In this document: piece by piece, positions 24,071-31,052 of the stretch | How the letters are laid out: each line of letters opens with the position of its first letter | Position numbering within the stretch: the first letter of the stretch is position 1 | NCBI GenBank assembly: GCA_027459775.1 | Contig: DAIDHE010000360.1 | Coordinates: forward strand, 1-42,821 | DNA: 42,821 nt | Source: Planctomycetales bacterium | GTDB lineage: Bacteria; Planctomycetota; Planctomycetia; Isosphaerales; Isosphaeraceae | Reading direction: 5' to 3' | Notes under the pieces: model-generated | What the model saw: the letters and a program-made list of their open reading frames with translations, nothing else | Database searches by the model: none | What the model was told of the DNA's origin: nothing | Made by a program: the position numbers and the translations under genes

Positions 24071-27000
24071 ATGGATCGTTCATTCTGGTTCACCAGGCTC
24101 GAACACGCCAATTCGTCGTATCTCTTGCTCGCGACCCTGGCCCTGATCGGATTGTTGGCTGGCGTCCTGTACCAGATCGGGCTGATCGGCTGGATCATGC
24201 GCGTCGTGGGCGAACTGGCGACGGGCTCGGTCAAGCAAGGATTCCTGCTCTGGAAACGGCTGTTCGCCCGGGCCTCGTACCCCGAGTTCCTGGCGATCGT
24301 GCTGGGGTTGCTGGTCACGGGAGCTCTGGCGGGAGGTCCATGGCCCCCGTCGCGGGTGATTTGCGGTCTCGCGGCCCTGGCGATGGGCGTCGTCGCTTTT
24401 TGCGCGTATATGTTTATTGATCTTGAGCGAGACGAGGTGGAACGGGGTCACAAGGCCGTGCACAACCCGATGAAGGGGCAAGTGCTGGCGGTGAATCTCG
24501 AGCGTTATGGCAAGCAGGTTCGCATCCCCTTGCTCGTCGCGGCGACGGTGGCGGTGATCGGCGGGTTCGCCTTGTTCAATCAGGGGCTCCACGAGACCGT
24601 GGGCCGCGGCTGGTATCAGGCGGCCAACCGGCCAAGGGGGCCGAACTACGCGGATTTCTTGGCTTACTCGCTCACCAAGGTTCTGGGCATCGTCGACGTG
24701 CTCGACCTGTTCAAGTCGTACCACCTGCTGGGCGCCCCGGCCATCCGCCACGCCGCGTGGCCGGCGTCGGCGCTCTTGGCGGCGTTTCAGCTCTTCTTCA
24801 CGGTGGTGCTCTTGCATCAGATCATGGCGCTCTTGCGGCAAGGGACGCTGCTCACGGAGACGATCACCGATTTCTGGAGCCCGCATGAGCCGATCCACGA
24901 GCGGGCGCGAAACGCGCTTCCAATCTATGGGGCGGTGGCGATCGGGCCCTTGCTGGGTTCGCTGCGATTGGTCCCGCTCTTGACCAAGGAACAACGCGAG
25001 CGGCTGCCCATGATTCTGGAGACGATCGGCCCCTCGATCATCCCCGGCCTGGTCCGTTATGGGCACGACTCGCACGAGCACGTGCGGTCCATCGTCGCGG
25101 CCGCGCTCGGCCGGCTTCACGCGCTCGAGACCGCGGCTCTGGTCGCCGCGCTCGCGCGCGACCCGAGCGAGATTGTTCGAGCCAGCGCGGTCGAGGCGCT
25201 GGGGTGGATCGGCGGTGGCTCGCGGACTCCGTTGGGTACCGATCGCGACCCGGCGCGGGACGCCGTAAGGCGCCGACTCGTGCGCTCTTTCGGCTGGAGG
25301 AAGCAGCGCCCGCCCGACCCTCCCCGCGACCCCGTCAAGCTGGCCGTGGCGACCCTCGAAACGGCTCTTGCCGACCTTTCCCCAGCCGTGCGAACCCAGG
25401 CCGCGCGGGCGCTCGGCCGCATCGGATCGCCCGCGGCGGACGTCGCGCCCAGGTTGATCGCCTTGCTCAGGGAACCCGATGAGACGGTCCGCTGCGAGGC
25501 CGCCACGGCGCTGGGCCAGGTCGAAGGCCAGGCCAAGTCGACCGTGGAGGCGCTGATCGAGCTCTTGAACGACTCGAGCGCGCCGGTCAAGGCGGCGGCG
25601 GCTCGGGCTCTGGGTGCGATGAAAACGACGGCGGCCGCGGCAGCGCCGGCGCTGGTCGCGCTGCTGCGGGATCGCGAGGAAGCGGTGCGCGGGGCCGCGG
25701 CCCTCGCCATCGCCGAGCTGGGGCCGCTCTCCGGGTCCACGACGGGCGTTCTGGTGGAAGGGCTCTCGAGCCCCGACAACGTCGTACGCGCCCACACGGC
25801 CGAGGCCCTGGGGACCATCGGCGCGGCGGCCGACGATGCCGCCGGGGCCCTGGTCGAGGCCGCGACCGACCCCAACGATTGGGTGCGGTCCAAGGCCGTG
25901 GAGGCGCTGGGCAAGATCGGCGATTCCGCCGCGACGGTCGCCGTCCCTTGCCTCATGCGAGCCCTCAAGGATGAAGATAATGAGGTCATCGCCCTGGCCG
26001 CGGAAGCCCTGGGCCAGATGGGTGAATCGGCCGACCCCGCGATCCCAGCGCTGATTCGATCGCTCCGGCATGGGAGCCCCGAGGTTCGGCGCGGCGCGGC
26101 CCAGGCGCTCGGCAAGCTGGGCGGCGGCGCGGCGGCGGCGCGGCCGGCCCTCGAAAAGGCGACCAACGACGACGACGGCGCGGTCCGCGCCGAGGCGATC
26201 CGCGCCCTGGGCGCGATCGGCGGCTCGACGCCAACCCCCGCGGCGGTGGTGATCGCATGGCTCGAGGACCGCGATCCCACCGTGCGCGCCGCCGCCGTCG
26301 AGGCCCTGGGCCGATCGAGCGAGCCGAGCGCGGCGATGCTCGCCGCCTTGATGCGCTTGCTCGACGATGCGAGCGACCTGGTCAAGGTCGAGACGACCAA
26401 GGTGCTGCCCAACCTCGCCGGCCCCACCCCGGCGGTGATCGACGGCCTCTGCCGCCAATTACTCGAGGACGACAGCGACTGGGTCCAGGTCCACGCCGCC
26501 CTGGCCCTGGGCAAGCTCGGGCCCGCGGCCGCCGCCGCGGGTGGACCGCTCTTGCGCGCGGCCCAGACCGGCGAGGTCGGCGTGCGTGAACAGGCCATGC
26601 GCGCGATCGCCAAGATCCAACCCCCCGAGACGGCCCAGGCGTTTGTCGCCGGGCTCAAGGATTCGAGCGGCGATGTGCGGACCGTGGCCTCGGCGGGATG
26701 GATGAACGCGAAAGCCATCCCCGATCAGGCGATCCCCGCCCTGATCGAGGCCCTCCGCGACCCCCAGGTCTCGGTCCGCGCCAATTGCGCCCACGCGCTG
26801 GCGCGGCTCGAGGTCATGCCCCACGCGGCGATCCCCTTCCTCATCGAATGCACGGCCGACGCCAACGATGGCCTGCGAGTGAACGCGGCGACGGCCCTCA
26901 AGAACGCACCCGCCGCCCAGGTCGCCGAGGTGATGCGGCGGCTGCTCGCCGACCCCAACTCGCGGGTGCGATTGGTCGCCGCCGGCTCACTGCTCGCCGC

Positions 27001-27202
27001 GGAGTCCGACGACGCGGACGCGGGCGCGGTCATGGTCGATGCGCTCGGAGACACGACGCGGCGTGTCCGCGAGGCCGCGCTTGAGCTTCTCGGCGCACTG
27101 GGCGCTCGGGGCGCGGCCGTTCTCGAGAGCGCCCGGGCCGAGCAGGGTATTCCAACAGAGAAGGACGTCCCATGGACCTCATCAATCCCCGCGAGCCGCT
27201 GA
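24071..27202 (+). CDS. Membrane protein with long HEAT-repeat domain
   Basis: Encodes 1043 residues from ATG 24071 (GAGG 8 bases upstream). The first 270 residues carry about five membrane helices (for example 'YLLLATLALIGLLAGVLYQIG' and 'FLAIVLGLLVTGALAGG'). From about residue 320 to the end, some 18 or more HEAT repeats follow, with 'V-R-x-x-A-A-x-A-L-G-x-I/L-G' recurring about every 37-40 residues (for example 'DPNDWVRSKAVEALGKIG'). The repeats should form a solenoid on one face of the membrane that binds a protein partner. The fusion of multi-pass membrane helices with HEAT repeats is unusual; function unknown. Its 3' end overlaps the hemolysin-III-type gene by 31 bp, so translation is probably coupled. 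Confidence 0.8.
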   Translation: MDRSFWFTRLEHANSSYLLLATLALIGLLAGVLYQIGLIGWIMRVVGELATGSVKQGFLLWKRLFARASYPEFLAIVLGLLVTGALAGGPWPPSRVICGLAALAMGVVAFCAYMFIDLERDEVERGHKAVHNPMKGQVLAVNLERYGKQVRIPLLVAATVAVIGGFALFNQGLHETVGRGWYQAANRPRGPNYADFLAYSLTKVLGIVDVLDLFKSYHLLGAPAIRHAAWPASALLAAFQLFFTVVLLHQIMALLRQGTLLTETITDFWSPHEPIHERARNALPIYGAVAIGPLLGSLRLVPLLTKEQRERLPMILETIGPSIIPGLVRYGHDSHEHVRSIVAAALGRLHALETAALVAALARDPSEIVRASAVEALGWIGGGSRTPLGTDRDPARDAVRRRLVRSFGWRKQRPPDPPRDPVKLAVATLETALADLSPAVRTQAARALGRIGSPAADVAPRLIALLREPDETVRCEAATALGQVEGQAKSTVEALIELLNDSSAPVKAAAARALGAMKTTAAAAAPALVALLRDREEAVRGAAALAIAELGPLSGSTTGVLVEGLSSPDNVVRAHTAEALGTIGAAADDAAGALVEAATDPNDWVRSKAVEALGKIGDSAATVAVPCLMRALKDEDNEVIALAAEALGQMGESADPAIPALIRSLRHGSPEVRRGAAQALGKLGGGAAAARPALEKATNDDDGAVRAEAIRALGAIGGSTPTPAAVVIAWLEDRDPTVRAAAVEALGRSSEPSAAMLAALMRLLDDASDLVKVETTKVLPNLAGPTPAVIDGLCRQLLEDDSDWVQVHAALALGKLGPAAAAAGGPLLRAAQTGEVGVREQAMRAIAKIQPPETAQAFVAGLKDSSGDVRTVASAGWMNAKAIPDQAIPALIEALRDPQVSVRANCAHALARLEVMPHAAIPFLIECTADANDGLRVNAATALKNAPAAQVAEVMRRLLADPNSRVRLVAAGSLLAAESDDADAGAVMVDALGDTTRRVREAALELLGALGARGAAVLESARAEQGIPTEKDVPWTSSIPASR

Positions 27203-27831
27203 GCACCTGGAGCCACTGTGCGGGCTGCTTGCTGGCGCTTCCCGGCCTGCTCTTGCTCCGGCGCCGTGGCGCCGGCAACCACGCCAAGCAGGCGAGTCTG
27301 CTCGTCTACGGCCTGACACTCATCTTTTGCTATTCGGCCAGCACGCTTTTTCACTCCGTCCGGCTGCCGGCCAGCCGGATCGCCGCCTACGCCCGCCTGG
27401 ACGGCGTCGGGATCTTCGCCCTGATCGCCGGCAGTTACACGCCGCTGGCCTGGTGCCTGCTCCAGGGCCGCCTCAGGCGATGGACCCTGGCTCTGGTCTG
27501 GGGCGTCGCGGCCACGGCCACGATCCTGATCGCCAGCGGTTGCCGTTTCCCTCCCGTGCTCTCGACGTCTCTTTATCTGGGAATGGGATGGGGCGTGGTC
27601 GCCTGCTACTCCGAAATCGCCAAGGTCGTCTCCCACCGCGCCCTCCTGCCCATCGTCCTGGGGGGCCTATCGTATAGCGTGGGGGCGGTGCTTAACCTGT
27701 TGCACTGGCCCGTCCTTTACCCAGGAGTTTTCGGCTCGCACGAGCTCTTCCACCTCTTCGTGCTCGCCGGAAGCGCGGCCCATTATCAGTTCATTCTCAA
27801 GGTCGTCGCGCCGTTTCACCCGGGCTCCTGA
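27172..27831 (+). CDS. Hemolysin-III/PAQR-family membrane protein
   Basis: A 219-residue seven-helix membrane protein. The family residues are present: E and S-H in 'REPLSTWSHCAG', 'SASTLFHSVR' (S-x-x-x-H), 'LDGVGIFALIAGSYTP' with the conserved Asp, and near the C-terminus 'HELFHLFVLAGSAAHYQF'. In PAQR/HlyIII proteins the Ser, Asp and three His form a zinc site, suggesting hydrolase-like activity on lipids. The ATG at 27172 lies inside the HEAT gene with AGAAGGA in front, indicating coupled expression. Confidence 0.88.
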   Translation: MDLINPREPLSTWSHCAGCLLALPGLLLLRRRGAGNHAKQASLLVYGLTLIFCYSASTLFHSVRLPASRIAAYARLDGVGIFALIAGSYTPLAWCLLQGRLRRWTLALVWGVAATATILIASGCRFPPVLSTSLYLGMGWGVVACYSEIAKVVSHRALLPIVLGGLSYSVGAVLNLLHWPVLYPGVFGSHELFHLFVLAGSAAHYQFILKVVAPFHPGS

Positions 27832-27852
27832 CGAGAGATCACGGGAACGGCG

Positions 27853-28233
27853 CTATTTTTTCTTGGTTTCGCGCACCAGCGGCGCCTCACGGAGCGTGAA
27901 GATCATGATCTCCTCACCCGTCGCGGTGCTGATGTCGTGATGCAGGCTCACGGTCTTTTGCCCGGTGATTTCCTGGATCATCGCCTCCAGGAGCGGCCGG
28001 GCGGTCTCGAGCAAGTGCGTTCGCACTTGCTTGAGCAGATCCCGCCCCTTTTCGGCTGGCAGCGACTTAACCAGATGCTGCTCGGCGGCCGTCAGCACCC
28101 CTTGCAGGCGAACCACCAGTAGATCGCCGATCAGGTGGGCCCGGATGTCCTTGGGCCCCCGGCCCATGTATTCCTGCTCGAACCGGGTGATCCCCTCGCA
28201 GACGCTTGCTTCGATCTCGCCTTGCGTTCTCAT
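27853..28233 (-). CDS. DUF2294-family protein
   Basis: A 126-residue soluble protein from ATG 28233 (GAGG 6 bases upstream). It shows the DUF2294 core: 'GRGPKDIRAHLIGDLLVVRLQGVLTAAEQHLVKS', then 'EMIQEITGQKTVSLHHDIST' and 'GEEIMIFTLREA'. This family is small, cytoplasmic and of unknown function, often placed near membrane-bioenergetics or stress genes. It is convergent with the hemolysin-III gene and divergent from a second DUF2294 gene about 300 bp away. The two share the family pattern but only modest identity. Confidence 0.85.
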   Translation of the reverse strand: MRTQGEIEASVCEGITRFEQEYMGRGPKDIRAHLIGDLLVVRLQGVLTAAEQHLVKSLPAEKGRDLLKQVRTHLLETARPLLEAMIQEITGQKTVSLHHDISTATGEEIMIFTLREAPLVRETKKK

Positions 28234-28258
28234 GCGTCGCCTCGCCTGGGATCCTACG

Positions 28259-28292
28259 GCCGCCGGGCAGCCACGCTCCCGGCGCGGCTTTT
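28259..28292 (+). terminator. Hairpin with T-run, plus strand
   Basis: CGCCGGG (28261-28267) pairs with CCCGGCG (28278-28284) with a 10-base loop, then CGGCTTTT. On the plus strand it could insulate the downstream promoter from read-through. On the minus strand it would sit in the leader of the DUF2294 gene at 28233. Confidence 0.3.
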
Positions 28293-28338
28293 CTTACTCG
28301 CCCAGGACCAATTTACAGAATGACAGACCATAATTCAC

Positions 28339-28367
28339 TTGTTATTATTATTCCTTCCGGGGATAAT
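28339..28367 (+). promoter_or_regulatory. Sigma-70-like promoter for leader RNA copy 2
   Basis: TTGTTA (28339-28344), 17-base spacer, GATAAT (28362-28367). Expected transcription start near 28374, about 20 bases before the structured element. It shares its -10 exactly and -35 closely with the promoter at 22066, and lies in a locally AT-rich patch. Confidence 0.6.
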
Positions 28368-28392
28368 CAGTCTTCTGATACATCGAGTGCAG

Positions 28393-28462
28393 GTCGTCGG
28401 ACGACTGGATGAAGGGCAACCCGGCCTTGCCGGGAGGTCCGTTGCCAAGTAAGCCGACGTGG
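28393..28462 (+). ncRNA. Structured leader RNA element, copy 2 (candidate riboswitch/attenuator)
   Basis: Second copy of the 70-nt element seen at 22155-22224, without gaps. The hairpin CCCGGC-CTT-GCCGGG is closed by a 6-bp outer helix, GGCAAC with GTTGCC. CGTCGG (28395-28400) can pair with CCGACG (28454-28459), which is also the 5' arm of the terminator. The first 14 bases and the final 12 are identical in both copies, while changes fall mainly in linkers and loops or keep pairing. It precedes a DUF2294 gene. This gap, 28234-28546 (313 bp), has no coding gene. Confidence 0.65.
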
Positions 28463-28502
28463 TCGATCGCCCGAGGGCGACCGACCACGTCGGCTTTTTT
28501 TT
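28452..28502 (+). terminator. Strong intrinsic terminator in leader of DUF2294 gene
   Basis: AGCCGACGTGGTCG (28452-28465) pairs perfectly with CGACCACGTCGGCT (28482-28495); an inner hairpin TCGCCC/GGGCGA fills the loop, and eight T follow. It ends 44 bases before the ATG at 28547, so in its closed form it would stop the downstream mRNA. Confidence 0.85.
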
Positions 28503-28546
28503 GTCGCGGACGTCCGGAACCGCCGTCCGCGAGAGGAACGATCACA

Positions 28547-28966
28547 ATGCTCACCACCGATACGACCATGGCGGAAAAGATCGCTCGGGCGGCCCTCGCC
28601 TTTGAGCTCAGACGAACCGGCCACCACCCCGACTCGGCCACCGTCGTGCTCTCCGGCGACACGCTGGTCGTCACCCTCCACGGATCGCTTTCGCCGGCCG
28701 AGCGGGCCCTGGCCAAGACTCCCGAGGGGGCCGCCCAGCTCCAGGAGTTTCATCGCCAACTCTTTCTATCAACCTCTGACTCGCTGCGTCGGGAGATCCG
28801 CCAGATCACCGGCGTGGAAGTGCGCGAGGCAAGGGCCGAAATCGAGACGACGACTGGCACGGTCGTGCACGTCTTGACGAGTGGAACGTTGGTCCAGGTA
28901 TTCTTGCTCGCGCAAGACCTGCCAACGGAATCCTGGACGGGAAGTGGTCGTTTGGATGGATCATGA
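28547..28966 (+). CDS. DUF2294-family protein, leader-RNA controlled
   Basis: Encodes 139 residues from ATG 28547 (AGAGGAACG about 10 bases upstream; ATG 28568 is an alternative). It carries the DUF2294 pattern more loosely than the copy at 27853: 'ATVVLSGDTLVVTLHGSLSPAERALAKTPEG' then 'LRREIRQITGVEVREARAEIETTTGTVVHVLTSGTLVQVFLL'. The soluble, alternating strand-helix pattern suggests an alpha/beta fold. It lies behind the candidate riboswitch and terminator, and 16 bp before csrA, so both should share control. Function unknown. Confidence 0.75.
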   Translation: MLTTDTTMAEKIARAALAFELRRTGHHPDSATVVLSGDTLVVTLHGSLSPAERALAKTPEGAAQLQEFHRQLFLSTSDSLRREIRQITGVEVREARAEIETTTGTVVHVLTSGTLVQVFLLAQDLPTESWTGSGRLDGS

Positions 28967-28982
28967 TCAAGGAGGCGCAACG

Positions 28983-29210
28983 ATGTTGGTCTTGTCGAGA
29001 AAGAGTCTGGAATCGGTGGTGGTCGGCGGCTCTCGGGGCTTTGAGAAGCTGCTCAAGGTGACGGTGCTCGAGATCAAGGAGGGGCGGGTGCGGCTGGGGT
29101 TCGAGGCCGATCCCGCCGTCCCCGTGCATCGTCTGGAGGTGTGGGAGAAGATCCGCGCGGGTTTGCCCGACGTCTCGATGGGCGGTTCGTCCGCGCCCGT
29201 CCAGGGATGA
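28983..29210 (+). CDS. csrA: Carbon storage regulator CsrA
   Basis: A 75-residue post-transcriptional regulator. The N-terminal MLVLSRKSLES matches the CsrA strand 1, and 'LLKVTVLEIKEGRVRLGFEADPAVPVHRLEVWEKI' covers the core including the conserved VHR (RNA-binding Arg) motif. CsrA dimers bind GGA in RNA loops and block or activate translation. The loop between strands 1 and 2 (VVVGGSRGFEKL) is longer than in E. coli CsrA. The ribosome-binding site, AAGGAGG 8 bases before ATG, itself contains a GGA that CsrA could bind for autoregulation. It is 16 bp downstream of the DUF2294 gene and probably co-transcribed. Confidence 0.92.
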   Translation: MLVLSRKSLESVVVGGSRGFEKLLKVTVLEIKEGRVRLGFEADPAVPVHRLEVWEKIRAGLPDVSMGGSSAPVQG

Positions 29211-29387
29211 TCCCCAGATTCCACCACGCCGCCCCGGATGGATCGCGCCTGCGTGATATAATGCCATGGATGTCGCCCCGGCGCCCGGGCGCGCCTTGAT
29301 GGGCGGGCAGGTCGAGCGACGCTTCTTCCGCCGTGTTCCGGCGGACTGATGGGGTTCGCGCGCCTTGACATTCGGGAGTTTGGCGTC

Positions 29388-31037
29388 ATGCCGCCCAGGG
29401 TTCTCGACGTCGCCGTGGTCGGCGCTGGGATTTCGGGGGTCTACACCGCCTGGCGGTTGAACGAGGAGCGACCAGACTGGAACGTCGCCCTCTTTGAATA
29501 CAGCGATCGCATCGGCGGGCGGCTCTACACGCGCACCCTGCCCGGGATGCCGCACGTCCACGCCGAGCTCGGCGGGATGCGCTATAACCCTGTCGACCAT
29601 CGCTTGGTGGCCAATCTCGTCGAGTTTCTCGACCTGACGAGCCGTGTTTTCTTGATGGGCAACCCCAACCCCGCGCCGGGCGACCCCAGTGGGAAACCCG
29701 TGGGGGCGGCCAACAACCTTTACTATCTCCGCCGGAAACACATCCGCCTTCGCGACCTCAACCGACCCGGCGAGATCCCCTACGCCGTGAGCTGGATCGA
29801 ACGCGGGCTCGACCCCGATCAGCTTCAGGAACACGTGGTCAAGTATCTCGTGCCTGGTCACGCGAAGCTTACCCCCGACGAGTGGTTCCGTGTGAAAGTC
29901 TTCGGTCGCGAGCTCTACAAGCATGGGTTTTGGGATTTGCTCTCGCGCGTGCTCAGCAACGAGGCGTACGACTTCATGAAAGACGCTGGCGGGTACGACG
30001 CCAACGTGGCCAACGCCAACGCCGTATCCCAGCTCCCGGTCGGCGAATATGGCCCGGAAGTCCCCTTCTTGACGCTCAAGGACGGATTTCAGAAGCTCCC
30101 CGAGACGATCGCCGAGCGTTTCGAAACGGCCGCGCGGGCTTCCATTCACAGGAACCACCGACTCGCGTCGATCGAAAAGCGACACGGATTCTACAGGCTC
30201 AGGTTCCGGTTGACGCACGAAGTCACCGTGAACAACTGGTCGGCCGCCTCCGCGCGTCAGGTCCATGATCGAGCCGACGAGGAGCCGGTCGATTTCAACG
30301 CGAAACAGATCATCCTCGCGATGCCGCGCCGTTCGCTCGAATTGGTCGAGTGGGACGGCTGGCGCGAGCCTCGAGTCCGCGATCTGCGCGAGAGCGTGCT
30401 CAATCAGGCGGCCTTCAAGCTGTTCCTGGGATACGAGTATCCCTGGTGGCGGGCGCTTGGCCTGCATGCCGGCCGGTCCATCACGGACTTGCCGATTCGC
30501 CAGGTCTATTATTTCGGCACGGAGGGCGAGTACGACGGGGCCGATCCGGCGAATCACAGCTCGCTCTTGATGGCGTCGTACAACGACATCGGCACCGTCC
30601 CATTCTGGAAGGCGACCGAAAACGACGACGCCTTCGAGGGCTATCGCACGCCGTTCGTGCCTGGCTGGGCGCCGCCGGTCTATCTTGGCCGACAGCCAGC
30701 GACCACGGGGATGGTGGAGCTGGCTCAGAATCAGCTCCGTGAGCTTCACGGGCAGGCCACCCTGCCCGCGCCCTATACCGCTCTTTATCACGACTGGACC
30801 GACGATCCCTATGGGGGTGGTTGGCATGAGTGGAAGGCCGGCGTCCGGTATGACCAGGTGATGCCCGAGATCCGCAAGCCCGTCCCTGATGACGAGGTCT
30901 ACATCTGCGGCGAGGCCTATTCGAACAATCAGGGCTGGGTCGAGGGGGCGCTTCAGACCGCCGAGAAGCTGCTCGAGGACCACTTCCAGCTACGGCGACC
31001 GAGCTGGCTGCCGCCCGATTACGACCTGAGCTGGTGA
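29388..31037 (+). CDS. FAD-dependent amine/L-amino-acid oxidase
   Basis: Encodes 549 residues from ATG 29388 (GGGAG upstream); the open frame extends to 29349 without support. It has the dinucleotide-binding GAGISG (12-17) and E37, then RIGGRLYT (41-48). The C-terminal FAD motif is 'YICGEAYSNNQGWVEGALQTAEKLL'. This is the flavin amine oxidase fold (PF01593), oxidising an amine or L-amino acid to the imine or keto acid with release of H2O2 and ammonia. Similar proteins include L-tryptophan oxidases, IaaM and L-amino-acid oxidases. The 2-oxoacid decarboxylase-like gene follows 15 bp later, so a substrate such as an aromatic amino acid is inferred. No signal peptide. Confidence 0.85.
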   Translation: MPPRVLDVAVVGAGISGVYTAWRLNEERPDWNVALFEYSDRIGGRLYTRTLPGMPHVHAELGGMRYNPVDHRLVANLVEFLDLTSRVFLMGNPNPAPGDPSGKPVGAANNLYYLRRKHIRLRDLNRPGEIPYAVSWIERGLDPDQLQEHVVKYLVPGHAKLTPDEWFRVKVFGRELYKHGFWDLLSRVLSNEAYDFMKDAGGYDANVANANAVSQLPVGEYGPEVPFLTLKDGFQKLPETIAERFETAARASIHRNHRLASIEKRHGFYRLRFRLTHEVTVNNWSAASARQVHDRADEEPVDFNAKQIILAMPRRSLELVEWDGWREPRVRDLRESVLNQAAFKLFLGYEYPWWRALGLHAGRSITDLPIRQVYYFGTEGEYDGADPANHSSLLMASYNDIGTVPFWKATENDDAFEGYRTPFVPGWAPPVYLGRQPATTGMVELAQNQLRELHGQATLPAPYTALYHDWTDDPYGGGWHEWKAGVRYDQVMPEIRKPVPDDEVYICGEAYSNNQGWVEGALQTAEKLLEDHFQLRRPSWLPPDYDLSW

Positions 31038-31052
31038 TTGAGAGGGCGCACC

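Noticed and set aside
24080-26458. 792-residue ORF antisense to the HEAT-repeat gene
   Set aside because: Shadow of a high-GC gene; no domain pattern, and the plus strand has clear HEAT repeats.
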